This document shows positions 26,264-35,649 of a stretch of DNA of 64,000 nucleotides, piece after piece. The translations under genes and the position numbers were made by a program. Position 1 is the first letter of the stretch; each line of letters starts with the position of its first letter. The notes under the pieces are model-generated. The model made no database searches. It worked only from the letters and a program-made list of their open reading frames with translations, and was not told where the DNA came from. This stretch comes from Bradyrhizobium ontarionense (GTDB lineage: Bacteria; Pseudomonadota; Alphaproteobacteria; Rhizobiales; Xanthobacteraceae): NCBI RefSeq assembly GCF_021088345.1, contig NZ_CP088156.1, positions 3,906,001 through 3,970,000 of the forward strand. The letters run 5' to 3'.

Positions 26264-27261
26264 TGCGCCCATCCGCCCTGACCATCATCACGAGCGCTCT
26301 GCTTGCTGCGTGCGGGCTCGGGATCGGTCTCTCCGACCGCCTTGGGACGCCGGCGATGGCACAGCCCTCGGCTGATCCCGCCTGGGCAGAGATCAGTCCG
26401 GTCGAGGGTCAGGCGCCGATCACACCTATCCCGCAGCCGCCGCCGGCCGATCCCCGCAAGCTGCGGCTCGGCGAGCGGCTGTTCCAGGATGCGCGCCTCT
26501 CGGCCAATGGCGATCTCTCGTGCCAATCGTGCCACGACATCCGCAGCAATGGTGCCGCCGACGCCGGGCATCAGCAATCGAGCTGCGCACCGGATCTGTC
26601 CGCCAAGCTGGATGTCCTCACCGTGTTCAATGCCGCGCTGAGCTTCCGGTTCGGCTGGCAAGGCAATTTCCGCACCCTGGCGGCACAGGCCGATGCCACG
26701 ATCGAAAGCCCCCACGGCATGCGGAGCAGAGCGAGCGAGGTGGTGCGCAAGCTCAATTCCGATCCGGACATGGTCCAGCAATTTCGCGCCGCCTATGGAC
26801 ACGAGGCGGATCGAGACAGCCTGCTGGATGCCCTCGTCACGTTCGAACACTCGCTGCTGACGCCCGACAGCCGCTTCGATCTCTGGCTCAGGGGCGACAA
26901 ATCGGCGCTTTCGACGGATGAACACCAGGGCTACCTCCTGTTCAAATCATACGGCTGCATTTCCTGCCATCAGGGTGTGAATGTCGGCGGCAATCTCTTC
27001 CAGCGCCAAGGCGTGTTCGAGCCGCTGGTCTCGACCGGCCCGCAGGTGGTGCGGGTGCCGAGCCTGCGCAACGTCGCGACCACCGCGCCCTATTTTCACG
27101 ACGGCAGCGCTGCCACCCTCGAAGAGGCTGTCGGCAGGATGGCGAAAGCCCAGCTGGACCGCACGCTGACGGACAAGCAGATCGCCGTGATCGTGGCATT
27201 CCTCAAGACGCTGACGGGAAATTACCGCGGCTCACCCGTTGTCGCCGGAGCAAGACCATGA
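26260..27261 (+). CDS. Periplasmic di-haem cytochrome c peroxidase/MauG-family protein
   Basis: The protein has 333 residues. An N-terminal signal peptide (about 1-34, ending near AMA) sends it to the periplasm. Two haem c sites are present: CQSCH at about residue 88 and CISCH at about 233, the pattern of di-haem peroxidases and MauG. Family blocks LGERLFQDARLS, and VPSLRNVATTAPYFHDGSA near the C-terminus, are present. It could reduce peroxide or oxidise a partner protein. The gene overlaps the following sensor kinase gene (27258) by 4 bases, tying a redox enzyme to signalling. Confidence 0.9.
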   Translation: MMRPSALTIITSALLAACGLGIGLSDRLGTPAMAQPSADPAWAEISPVEGQAPITPIPQPPPADPRKLRLGERLFQDARLSANGDLSCQSCHDIRSNGAADAGHQQSSCAPDLSAKLDVLTVFNAALSFRFGWQGNFRTLAAQADATIESPHGMRSRASEVVRKLNSDPDMVQQFRAAYGHEADRDSLLDALVTFEHSLLTPDSRFDLWLRGDKSALSTDEHQGYLLFKSYGCISCHQGVNVGGNLFQRQGVFEPLVSTGPQVVRVPSLRNVATTAPYFHDGSAATLEEAVGRMAKAQLDRTLTDKQIAVIVAFLKTLTGNYRGSPVVAGARP

Positions 27262-29765
27262 GACCGGGCTGGGCGGCTGCCATCGTCGCCGTTCTCTTGT
27301 ACGTGCTGACTTGGCTGTCGCTACAGGCCTTGAATCCGCAAGCAGAGCGGTTCGACCGGGCATTCACCGAACTCAACCGGTTCGGCATGATCGAAAATGC
27401 GCTGTACCGGCACGTCTTCACCGCGCGCGTCGGCGTCTTGCGCAACTACGATCCGCTGGTCGACGACATAAATGCGCTGCACGATTCGCTGCAGAAGCTG
27501 CAGGAGACGCAATCCACCGATGCCGCCGCGGCGGCGATCGTCAACCGGCTCGTGGCCTCTGTCGAGAGCCAGGAAGAGCTGGTCGAACACTTCAAGACCC
27601 AAAATGCGCTGCTGCAGAATTCGCTGGCCTTCTTCGGCCGGTTCGGCGGGCAGCCTCACACCTCGGAACTGGATCCGGCGATCAGTAGCGCCGTCGCGGC
27701 CGTCCTGCGCCTGGCACTCGATACATCGCCACCGACGGTCAGCAATGTTCGCGATCGCCTCGATGAGCTGGAGCGACAGGCGCGCGAAGCGGATCTTTCA
27801 GATTCCACGGATGCGCTTCTTGCACATGGACGGCTGCTCAACCGGCTTCTTCCATCCGTCGACAACATTCTGAAGAGCCTGCATGGATTGTCGCAGACTT
27901 GGCAGCAGGATCAGCTTCGTGCAACGCTTCTCAACCAGCAGACGGCGTCACGCGCATCCGCGCGCCGATATCGTGTCTTGCTCTACGTCACCTCGCTCGT
28001 GATCGTCGCGTTCCTGGTCTATCTCGGCCTGCTCCTGAAGTCGCACGCAAGGGCGTTGCGGCGCCGCGCGGAGTTCGAGCACATCATCGCCCGCATCTCG
28101 ATGCGCTTCATCAATGCCGCACCGCAAGAACTCGGCGGCGAGATCGACGGTGCCCTCGCCGACATGTGCGGCTTCATCGGGCCCGACCGCGCCTATTTCG
28201 TCATGACCAGCCCGACGCCGCGGGTGCGGGTATGGCAGAGACCCGGCATCGAATTTCCGCCCGACTGGCCAGCGCGGGCGCCCGAACTTGCCATGCAGCT
28301 CGGAGTTGATACAAACGGAACGGTGCAGATCCCGCGCGTAGGGCGGATGCCGATGGGAGAGGCCAAAACGCTGTGCATGAGCCTCGGTCTCGGCGGATGG
28401 GCCTGCGCCACGCGGGAGGCCGATGACGGCATCACGGCAGCGCTCGGATTCGATGCCGTCGGCCGTCCCTGCCAGGCCAAGCAGGGCGAGCTTCCGCTCC
28501 TGCGCATGGCCCTCGATTCGATCGTGCTCGCCGTCGAGCGGCAGTCCATGGAGCAAGAGCGCTCGCGGCTCGAAGTGCGCCTGCAACAGGCGCAACGGAT
28601 GGAGCAGATCGGTTTCTTCACCAGCGGCATCGCTCATAACTTCAACAACATTCTCGGCGGAATCCTCGGGCATTCCGAGGTCATCGAGGAGCATGTCGGC
28701 TCAGATGCGAAGCTCGTGCGCAATCTCGGCGCGATCAGGCGCAATGCCGAGCGCGCCAGGGATCTGATCGACCAGATTCTCCTGTTCGGACGCGCCCGCA
28801 ACGCCGGCAGCAAGGCCTTGAGCATCGGCGCGCTGGTCGCCGAATCAGCCTTGCTGCTCGAGGTCTCGCTGCCGGATGATATCGACCTCGTCATCAGGCA
28901 ACCATCGACCGCCGCGATCGTCGCCGGCGAGCACGTCACCCTGCAGCAGGTCATTCTCAATCTCTGCAGGAATGCGGCCAACGCGATGCCGGATGGCGGC
29001 CGCATCGAGATCGCAACAGAGCTGCACGAGGTCACGACCCAACGCACTTTCAGTCAAGAAAGCGTCCCCCCCGGACCCTACGTCTGCATCGCGATAACCG
29101 ATACCGGCCACGGCATCGAGTCCCACCTGCTGGAACGGATCTTCGAGCCATTCTTCACCACACGACCGTCCGGAAACGGGCTTGGGCTCGCGACGGTGCG
29201 CGAAATCGTCCGGGAGCACGGCGGAGGGCTCAATGTGCAAAGCACGGCAGGCGAAGGAACCCGCTTCGAGATCTGGTTGCCACGCGTGTCCGCGGCCGCG
29301 CCGGCGTCGACGCGGCATATCGGGCTTCCCAAGGGCAATGGCGAGACTGTCTTGCTCGTCGCCCATAGCAATCCGAGCGTGCTGCGCGACGAAGAGCTGC
29401 TCGCAGCCCTCGGTTACGAGCCGGTCGGCTTCTCCAGTCCGGAAGCCGCGCTGGCAGCCGCCCGTGTCCGAGCGGACTGCTTCGACATGATCGTGGTCGG
29501 CCATTGCGACTCCGGCTCAGCCTCGCTGCAGACGGCTGCCGCCCTGCATGATGCGCTGCCACGGGTGCCGATCGTCCTCGCCACCAAAGCGGCGATCGAG
29601 ATCGGCGCCGATACCCTGGTAGCGGCCGGCATTTTCGATGTCGTGCGCTGGCCACTGGTAGCCGAAGAAATTGCGATCACGCTCGCGAGCGGGTCGGAGC
29701 GCAACAACGTCGGTCCACCGGCTGCGGAGCGTTACCTGACGCCGCGGAGATCGCCGCTGCATTGA
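27258..29765 (+). CDS. VirA-like sensor histidine kinase with degenerate C-terminal receiver
   Basis: The protein has 835 residues. The first membrane helix is at about 7-25, and a long helical, DAHL-like periplasmic region runs to the second helix at about 240-262. A GAF-like region spans about 270-420, then the His box [19 protein letters not shown] (His near 459). The kinase domain has [28 protein letters not shown], and IFEPFFTT with [13 protein letters not shown]. Residues about 695-810 resemble a receiver, but the phospho-acceptor strand reads [11 protein letters not shown], so the Asp is missing. The layout is that of VirA-like kinases. The probable partner is the response regulator at 24837. 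Confidence 0.88.
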   Translation: MRPGWAAAIVAVLLYVLTWLSLQALNPQAERFDRAFTELNRFGMIENALYRHVFTARVGVLRNYDPLVDDINALHDSLQKLQETQSTDAAAAAIVNRLVASVESQEELVEHFKTQNALLQNSLAFFGRFGGQPHTSELDPAISSAVAAVLRLALDTSPPTVSNVRDRLDELERQAREADLSDSTDALLAHGRLLNRLLPSVDNILKSLHGLSQTWQQDQLRATLLNQQTASRASARRYRVLLYVTSLVIVAFLVYLGLLLKSHARALRRRAEFEHIIARISMRFINAAPQELGGEIDGALADMCGFIGPDRAYFVMTSPTPRVRVWQRPGIEFPPDWPARAPELAMQLGVDTNGTVQIPRVGRMPMGEAKTLCMSLGLGGWACATREADDGITAALGFDAVGRPCQAKQGELPLLRMALDSIVLAVERQSMEQERSRLEVRLQQAQRMEQIGFFTSGIAHNFNNILGGILGHSEVIEEHVGSDAKLVRNLGAIRRNAERARDLIDQILLFGRARNAGSKALSIGALVAESALLLEVSLPDDIDLVIRQPSTAAIVAGEHVTLQQVILNLCRNAANAMPDGGRIEIATELHEVTTQRTFSQESVPPGPYVCIAITDTGHGIESHLLERIFEPFFTTRPSGNGLGLATVREIVREHGGGLNVQSTAGEGTRFEIWLPRVSAAAPASTRHIGLPKGNGETVLLVAHSNPSVLRDEELLAALGYEPVGFSSPEAALAAARVRADCFDMIVVGHCDSGSASLQTAAALHDALPRVPIVLATKAAIEIGADTLVAAGIFDVVRWPLVAEEIAITLASGSERNNVGPPAAERYLTPRRSPLH

Positions 29766-29832
29766 GCGACAGGCCCGCGCCGGACAAGTTCGAAATGCGC
29801 GTGGTCAAGCGACGAACAGAGGAGAGGACGCG

Positions 29833-30924
29833 ATGCTTGGATCTTGGGATGGACGTCACCGCCCGGGTTGCGGCTGCTGTGCAGCACCGGGGGCGCTGTC
29901 GCGCCGCAGCTTCATCGCCGGAACGGCTGCGGTGGGAGCGACGGCCGTCATGACCGGCAGGCGCGCTCTTGCGCAAGACCGCAGCCTGATCGACACCCAC
30001 CACCATTTCTATCCACCGCGCTACCAGAAGCTCTGGCTGGACTGGGAAGACGCGCGCAAGCTGCCGCATTTTCCCGGTCAGGTCGCCTGGACGCGACAGA
30101 AGCAGATCGAGGATATGGACGCGGCCGGAATCCGCACCGCCATCCTGTCGCTGGCGTCGACGCCCGGCGTCTGGTTCGACCTCGGGCCGGACAAGGCCAG
30201 CGAACTGGCGCGCGAGTGCAACGACTTCGCCGCCGAGATGATGCGGGATAGTCCCGGCCGGTTCGGGCTGCTTGCGACCTTGTCGATGCTCGATGCCGAC
30301 CGGACGCTCCGCGAGATCGACTACGTATTCGACACGCTCAAGGCCGATGGCGTCGGTCTGCAAACCAATTACGGCGACACCTGGCTGGGCGATGCGCGTT
30401 ACCGGCCGGTGTTCGAGGAATTGAACCGGCGCGCAGCCTTGGTCTATGTGCATCCGCTGGTCGCGAATTGCTGCGCGGCTTTGAGCGTGGGCACTTTCCC
30501 GGCGGTGATCGAGGTGCCGCACGACACCACGCGCACGATCACGAGCCTGCTTCTGTCGGGCGGCTTCGCGCGCTGGCGCAACATCAGGTGGCTGTTCTCA
30601 CATGCGGGCGGCACGATGCCGATGATGGCGGGCCGCATCGAATCCTTCTATGGGGCGCGGCCCGATCTGCATCAATTCGCGCCCGACGGCATTACGGGCG
30701 AACTGCGGCGCCTTTACTACGACACGGCCAATGCGACCAGCGCGCCATCGATCGGGGCGTTGTTGAAGCTGGTCCCGACGTCGCAGGTGACCTACGGCTC
30801 GGACTATCCGTACTTCCGGCTGGATCAGATGCGCGACCTGGAGCGATTGGGGCTGACCACCTCCGACCTCAAGGCGATCGGCAACGGCACTGCACTCCGG
30901 CTGATTCCGCGGCTTAGCGGGTAA
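29833..30924 (+). CDS. Tat-exported amidohydrolase (ACMSD-like amidohydrolase_2 family)
   Basis: The protein has 363 residues. The N-terminus has a twin-arginine signal ([19 protein letters not shown], cleavage near ALAQ, about residue 48), so a folded metalloenzyme is exported. The barrel carries the metal ligands of amidohydrolase_2 proteins: DTHHHFYPP at about 54-62, VHPL, FSHAGG and YGSDYPY. These resemble aminocarboxymuconate-semialdehyde or salicylate-type decarboxylases more than peptidases. The first 20 residues are Cys/Gly rich, and an in-frame later start may be the real one. It follows the sensor kinase by 67 bases. Substrate unknown. Confidence 0.85.
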   Translation: MLGSWDGRHRPGCGCCAAPGALSRRSFIAGTAAVGATAVMTGRRALAQDRSLIDTHHHFYPPRYQKLWLDWEDARKLPHFPGQVAWTRQKQIEDMDAAGIRTAILSLASTPGVWFDLGPDKASELARECNDFAAEMMRDSPGRFGLLATLSMLDADRTLREIDYVFDTLKADGVGLQTNYGDTWLGDARYRPVFEELNRRAALVYVHPLVANCCAALSVGTFPAVIEVPHDTTRTITSLLLSGGFARWRNIRWLFSHAGGTMPMMAGRIESFYGARPDLHQFAPDGITGELRRLYYDTANATSAPSIGALLKLVPTSQVTYGSDYPYFRLDQMRDLERLGLTTSDLKAIGNGTALRLIPRLSG

Positions 30925-31054
30925 CCCGACCCGCGCCACGGCAATTGCTGTTACTGTTTCGCGCGAACTGATGGCTCGGCATGGCTGTTCCTGTAAGGGA
31001 GTCGAAGCCAGGGTGTTGAACGCCAACGTAGCGGATGTTTCTCTCACGCGCGTA

Positions 31055-31087
31055 CAAGCGGCGGGCCAGGCACAGGCCCGCCGCTTG
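31055..31087. terminator. Strong bidirectional hairpin between convergent genes
   Basis: CAAGCGGCGGGCC at 31055-31067 pairs perfectly over 13 bp with GGCCCGCCGCTTG at 31075-31087, with a 7-base loop. It lies just past the stop of the small secreted protein (31097) and downstream of the amidohydrolase (30924). No T-run follows on either strand, which is common in GC-rich genomes. Confidence 0.65.
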
Positions 31088-31096
31088 TCGGCATGA

Positions 31097-31381
31097 TCAG
31101 CAGCCACGGCAGATGATCAGCTTGCGATCGATTTCGGCGTCGACCCGTCGCTGCGTGACGTCGACGGGTGAGACCTGCAGGGGATCAGACATGCCGCCGG
31201 GCCGCGGCTGCCGGTGCCCAATAGGCGCTTGCCGGAAAACGTCCGCGAACCGTGTTGGATCAGGATGAGCGGGCGAGGCAAACGTCGTGAGGGGGCCCTT
31301 GTTCTCTCCTGCCCTGAGACTCGAAGCCGGCCAGAACAACAACGTGGCTACGACGGTGGTCACACCAGGTCTGATTGACAT
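31097..31381 (-). CDS. Small secreted protein with C-terminal ICRGC
   Basis: This is a 94-residue protein with a clear signal peptide (VTTVVATLLFWPASSLRAG). A proline-rich middle follows (HRQPRPGGMSDPLQVSP), and the end is DRKLIICRGC. Three ATGs lie in tandem (31387, 31384, 31381). AGGAG is 7 bases before the last, which I take as the start. Short exported proteins with this Cys-Arg-Gly-Cys ending are recalled from Bradyrhizobium, and no function is known to me. No gene is seen in 31382-31827, which should hold the promoters of this gene and of the P450. Confidence 0.6.
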   Translation of the reverse strand: MSIRPGVTTVVATLLFWPASSLRAGENKGPLTTFASPAHPDPTRFADVFRQAPIGHRQPRPGGMSDPLQVSPVDVTQRRVDAEIDRKLIICRGC

Positions 31382-31827
31382 CATCATTCTCCTCTCGCGG
31401 TGACATTGCGAACACGCGCATGCAGTGGGATAGGAGAAACCGGCTACGCGACGATTTCGCCCGCGATGACATCGCGCTACCGCTGAAACCGATACGACGG
31501 CGTTGTGCCCCGGAAACAGATCCGCGAAGACCTCAAGCCGCCATCTGCGATGACGCCGGTGCGAGGGGGGAGAGGTGGTCGGAGCGGAACGACTTCAAGA
31601 CGGAGACACGATCGGGATCGTTCTCCCCTGCGCCGGTCTCCGGTCGCGCATTTGGTGCACTGCCACCGTAAACCGCGGAATCGCACATCGCGGAACTGGC
31701 GAGGTCAGACCTTGGTCAGAAGAGACGCCTGTCCTTGCTCGGGGCATCGGACCAGCATTGACTGCTTCGTCCCTGCCACTATCCTCAGGCACGACACGCG
31801 CTGGCCCGCATCCAACAGGAGCGCCTC

Positions 31828-33012
31828 ATGCCGACCGCGAGCTTGGCTCCCCTGGACGAGACCATCGAGATCGCGGAGCTGACGCGCGATCCCTATCCGA
31901 TCTACCAGCGCCTGCGGCGCGAAGCTCCCGTCTTGCGGGTCAAGTCGGTGGGCCGGACGTTCCTCACCAAGGCGGCTGATACCAAATACGTGAAGGACAA
32001 TGCGGCTCTGTTCTCGTCCAACGATCCGAACACGCCGATGAAGCGCGCCTTCCTCGCGCATACGCTGATGCGCAAGGATCACGACGAGCACCGGGCCGAG
32101 CGCATGGCGATGATGCCGGCCCTGATGCCGAAGACGATCGAAGCCGTCTGGGAGCCGCTCTACACGAAATTCGCCGCTGACTATCTCGACCGGCTGCCGC
32201 GCGGCGAGGTGGTCGATCTCTTCCCTGCGCTTGCCGGCCCGCTGGCCGCGCGCATCCTCGCGCATGTGATGGGCATTCCCAATGCCAGCGATGCCGACAT
32301 GCAGCGCTGGTCGCAGGCCCTGATCGACGGCGCCGGAAATTTCGGCTGGACGCCAGGGCCGTTCGACGCGACCGACCTTGCGAACGCGGAGATGGACCGC
32401 TGCATCCGCGCCAATATGGAGCGCGTGCGCACTGAACCGGATTCGTCCGCGCTCTCCTTCATGGTGAACGCGAAGACCCCGATTGCGGACAGCCAGATCA
32501 TCGCCAACATCAAGATCGCGATCGGCGGCGGCATCAACGAGCCGCGCGACGCGCTCCTGACGATCCTCTACGGCCTCCTGACCAACCCGGAGCAGCTTGC
32601 CGCCGTGCGCGCAGAGGACAAGTGGCGCTCCGCCTTCGAGGAAGGGGTGCGCTGGGTGGCGCCGATCCAGGCGAGCTCACGCCTCGTGATGGTGGACACC
32701 GAGATCCGCGGCTGCCTGATCCCGAAGGGCGACACCGTGATGACGATCCAGGCCTCGGCGAACCGCGACGAGGACCTCTTCGACGACGGCGAGACCTACA
32801 ACGCGCTGCGCGACCCCAATCCCCACCAGGCCTTCGGCAACGGCCCACACCATTGCGCCGGCGCCCACCTCTCCCGCCGCACCGTCGGCGCCATCCTGCT
32901 GCCGATGCTGTTCGAGCGATTTCCGAGGATGACCCTGCCGGATGCGGCCAGCGTGCGGTGGCATGGATTTGGATTCAGGGGGCCGCTGAATTTGCCGATG
33001 AGGTTGCAGTAG
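31828..33012 (+). CDS. Cytochrome P450
   Basis: This is a 394-residue soluble bacterial P450. The haem-binding loop reads FGNGPHHCAGAHLSRR, with the cysteine ligand at about residue 343, and an ExxR motif is seen in AFEEGVRWVAP. The I-helix reads AIGGGINEPRDALL, so the usual acid-alcohol pair of AGxDT is replaced by Asn-Glu. That pattern occurs in some P450 families but alters proton delivery. No ferredoxin or reductase gene is adjacent. Substrate unknown. Confidence 0.93.
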   Translation: MPTASLAPLDETIEIAELTRDPYPIYQRLRREAPVLRVKSVGRTFLTKAADTKYVKDNAALFSSNDPNTPMKRAFLAHTLMRKDHDEHRAERMAMMPALMPKTIEAVWEPLYTKFAADYLDRLPRGEVVDLFPALAGPLAARILAHVMGIPNASDADMQRWSQALIDGAGNFGWTPGPFDATDLANAEMDRCIRANMERVRTEPDSSALSFMVNAKTPIADSQIIANIKIAIGGGINEPRDALLTILYGLLTNPEQLAAVRAEDKWRSAFEEGVRWVAPIQASSRLVMVDTEIRGCLIPKGDTVMTIQASANRDEDLFDDGETYNALRDPNPHQAFGNGPHHCAGAHLSRRTVGAILLPMLFERFPRMTLPDAASVRWHGFGFRGPLNLPMRLQ

Positions 33013-33115
33013 GATGAGGTTCTGTTGCGTATCGGACTATTGCAATCGACTCGGTCGCAGCTTGATGGGGGCACGCTCCCAACGGCGACTAATTACCTGC
33101 AGTAAAGCCCTCGCG

Positions 33116-34102
33116 CTAGGAGGGTGCCGGCCCTTTGCCAAACCTGATGTCCCGTCGCTCACGTACATCCATAAACTTCTCAAGCCCGGGATACGGGCGC
33201 TCCAGCTCTTTCTCCTCCCGACTATACTGCGGGCTGAACGTATGAATTTTGAGGTCCATTGTCGGACCACTTGAAACCAAAAGCCTACCTTCCTCCAACC
33301 GATAACTCGGCATCAAATCCTTCCTGACCCGATCACAAACCAAATTTGCCGCCCGAGTGAGTTCAAGAAGCAAATCCTGTACTAGATCGACGTGATGATC
33401 GTATTGTTTTGACAACTTCGAGTACAGCTGCGGATTCCATTCCTCAATCTGGTAAAATTTTCGAGTGTATACGTGGTCCGACGAACTCGTTTCCGTATGC
33501 TTATGAAAAACATTGCAAAAATCGTTAGCCACGCGAAGGAAATTAGAGAACGCACTCTCTAACTCTGTGTAGCACTCTGGCCAAACGCGACTGAGGAGCC
33601 ACTTGCTAAGTTGCGTCAATTGCCGATCTATTGATTGATCGATCGAAGGCTGACCGCCACCAAGAACAAAACTCGTCCAAGCATGCCAATGATCCAAATT
33701 GGCGGCCTTCTCCCACTTATCAACTATATCAGCATAGTACTCATCGTCCTTTTGCTTCTTGGCATCAAATCCCAACTGCTAACTAACCCACTTTTAATGG
33801 ACCGATTTCATATCGAGAAGGTACTGAACTGTGTACTTTCCCTCTTGCGCATCTATTATTTTATGATGATTACGACAAAGAAGGATCACGTTTTTGTAGC
33901 TATCGCGCTGGTCCAGTGACATTAATGAAGACCCTCGAGGACCTTCGTCGCTCTCTGCCACTATATGACAATTTTCTCCAACTAGCGTTGGATCGTCCGC
34001 TTGAGTCTCATCCTGATAAAGATCCATCTTACAATTAGGAAATGAGCATCGCCCTGCGGCTCACCCCCAAAGCATCTTCAGTGTCTTGACGGAGATGGAC
34101 AT
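33116..34102 (-). pseudogene. HNH endonuclease gene interrupted by three in-frame stop codons
   Basis: Read straight from the ATG at 34102, one frame of 328 codons gives MSISVKTLKMLWG-stop-AAGRCS, then FPNCKMDLYQDE, the HNH core ENCHIV...NVILLCRNHHKIID, then DMKSVH-stop-KWVS-stop-QLGFDAKKQ and a long C-terminal domain to 33116. The stops are TGA (34061-34063), TAA (33794-33796) and TAG (33779-33781). Relatives have Arg in LWGRAAGRC and Glu or Gln where TAA and TAG sit, so each is explained by one base change. No frameshift occurs over 987 bp and the HNH catalytic residues are intact. The last 220 codons are hydrophilic and alpha-helical with no family I recognise. It is most simply a recently inactivated nuclease gene. 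Confidence 0.8.
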
Positions 34103-34238
34103 GAGATGAAATTGGCACCATCATTAAGGTTAGGCACGTGCTGGCATAGGAGTCGAACGGAGCACAGCAGAAGGCGCACCCTTGCATGATCCATCCCGAA
34201 CTGAGTAGCCCAAGATTATAGCTTTTCAATCGCTCAAC

Positions 34239-34544
34239 TCAGTTCTCAACCTCAATTATATCGATGCCCTCCCGGCGTAGGATGCCAGCCAGCCAACCAG
34301 CCTCCAGTTGGATAACGGGAACCGCGACACTCAATTTAGTGCCCGGGAATGACTTTGCATATCGCTTCAGCTGTCCAGCCGCCTCGCCCAGAGCAGAGCT
34401 TGACCCCTTAGCCTTGCATTCAATCAATTCATCAGTCGTCAAGTCGAAAATATCGACAACTCCACCAGAGCAGCGAGGTTGACGACGAATCTGGTGGCCA
34501 AGCGCAATACGGGCTCGGGCCAAAGGTGTCTCCACCCTTATCAT
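34239..34544 (-). CDS. Small PD-(D/E)XK-like nuclease-fold protein
   Basis: The protein has 101 residues. The pattern GGVVDIFDLTTDELIECKAK, in which an Asp is followed about ten residues later by Glu-x-Lys, and a downstream QLKRYAKSF helix match the core of restriction-endonuclease-like domains. The protein is short for such an enzyme, and the upstream part of the fold seems minimal. It starts 4 bases after the stop of the gene at 34549, so the two form a small operon. It may act on DNA or be a remnant of a larger nuclease. Confidence 0.55.
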   Translation of the reverse strand: MIRVETPLARARIALGHQIRRQPRCSGGVVDIFDLTTDELIECKAKGSSSALGEAAGQLKRYAKSFPGTKLSVAVPVIQLEAGWLAGILRREGIDIIEVEN

Positions 34545-34548
34545 CTCA

Positions 34549-34845
34549 TCACCAGCCCCCCTGCGTCTGGCGCAGTGATTTAACGCTTAGTTTGAGGGCC
34601 TTCTCAAGTTCAAACTTCAATTCAAGAGCTGACCGGAGCCAACCATCGTCTCCTTCTTCTTGAGCAGCAGAGACTTGTCCGTTCACCAACGCTATCGCCT
34701 GCTCAACCATCAAATCTGTCGCGTGACCGCTTCGCGCATACTGCAAGATCGTCATCACAAGTCGATTCTCGTGCGAGACATCGACCAATAGCTTGGCTTT
34801 CCGAAGAACGGTCTCCCTCCCCGCGGTCATTTTGGCTGATTGCAT
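34549..34845 (-). CDS. Small helical hypothetical protein
   Basis: This is a product of about 98 residues that I do not recognise. It is predicted mostly helical and soluble (RETVLRKAKLLVDVSHENRL, ALELKFELEKALKLSVKSL). GTG at 34848, ATG at 34845 and ATG at 34830 are all possible starts, none with a strong ribosome binding site. It precedes the nuclease-like gene by 4 bases and could be its partner or immunity factor (inference). Confidence 0.5.
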   Translation of the reverse strand: MQSAKMTAGRETVLRKAKLLVDVSHENRLVMTILQYARSGHATDLMVEQAIALVNGQVSAAQEEGDDGWLRSALELKFELEKALKLSVKSLRQTQGGW

Positions 34846-34948
34846 CACCTAGCTCGCCTGAAGAGACATCAAAACCCGACTCCGCAGCCCGAACACTAAA
34901 CTGAGTAGCCATCATCCGCCAATGACCGAGAAGCCCTGCTTCCGGCCA

Positions 34949-35101
34949 TCAAAACTCAAAATCGAGTTGATCCGATGATTGCCGCTGACTTAAGGGGCGC
35001 CACGATCCACGCGTTGCACTGCAGACGCGCTCGTGCCGCCCATTGCACCACCGCCAATACACTCGGACAAACGTACTCTTTTGGGCCCCTGCCATGCTCA
35101 A
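34949..35101 (-). CDS. Tiny basic protein of mobile-element type
   Basis: The product is about 50 residues, starting at TTG 35101 with a strong AAAGGAGG at 35109-35116, 7 bases upstream. An ATG at 35095 is the alternative. The sequence KSTFVRVYWRWCNGRHERVC and the ending QLDFEF resemble small conserved proteins seen in rhizobial integrative elements. No function is known to me. From 35102 to 35649, about 550 bp, I see no gene I can support. Confidence 0.45.
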   Translation of the reverse strand: MSMAGAQKSTFVRVYWRWCNGRHERVCSATRGSWRPLSQRQSSDQLDFEF

Positions 35102-35649
35102 TGGTTTGCCTCCTTTCTGCTGAGCGGGCGCACAGCCCACCGGCCACCCCAGGAACGCATGGGGTCGGCGCAATCAGCCTCCGAGGAACGATTCGGACTG
35201 CAGAAAGTCCGCCGATGACGACTACGGACCAATCAGACTGATTTTGGCCAAAGCGGCAATGCGCAGTCCACCGAATCCTCCAAAACATTCGTGAGATTCC
35301 GGTCGGCATAGAGGAGTTACTAGCCTCATACGAGACTACCAAAACAGTAGGAATGGCGGCGCTCTAGCGGCGATTTACGCCAACTTGATGATTACTGTAT
35401 CCAGATGCCGATGGCGGAGGCAAGCAGGCCCAGCCACCAGGGAGAGTACTGGAAATCGCGACGCTTGCGGTCTATCCACCGCAGCTCCTGCCGCACTGCA
35501 ACTCGCGCGATTGCTCCTATCGGTCGAGAGTTTCAACCCGAAGACTCTTAGTAGCGACGATCAGCTGACATTGGTAGTGCCGCGTCAGCACCAATTTCAT
35601 CGCTCCCCGCGCCGGCCGAGAAACGCTAGAATGCTCACGTCATGACGTC

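Noticed and set aside
33779..34063. Stop-codon reassignment or programmed readthrough in the HNH gene
   Set aside because: All three stop kinds would have to be read as sense, while neighbouring genes use them normally. Nonsense mutation is simpler.
34035..34229. Small minus-strand frame of 64 codons overlapping the HNH start
   Set aside because: It uses a different frame from the clear HNH N-terminus (GRCSFPNCK) and has no homology I recognise.
34956..35342. Minus-strand frame of 128 codons
   Set aside because: The composition is unlike a real protein, it overlaps the better-supported small gene at 34949-35101, and it has no recognised family.
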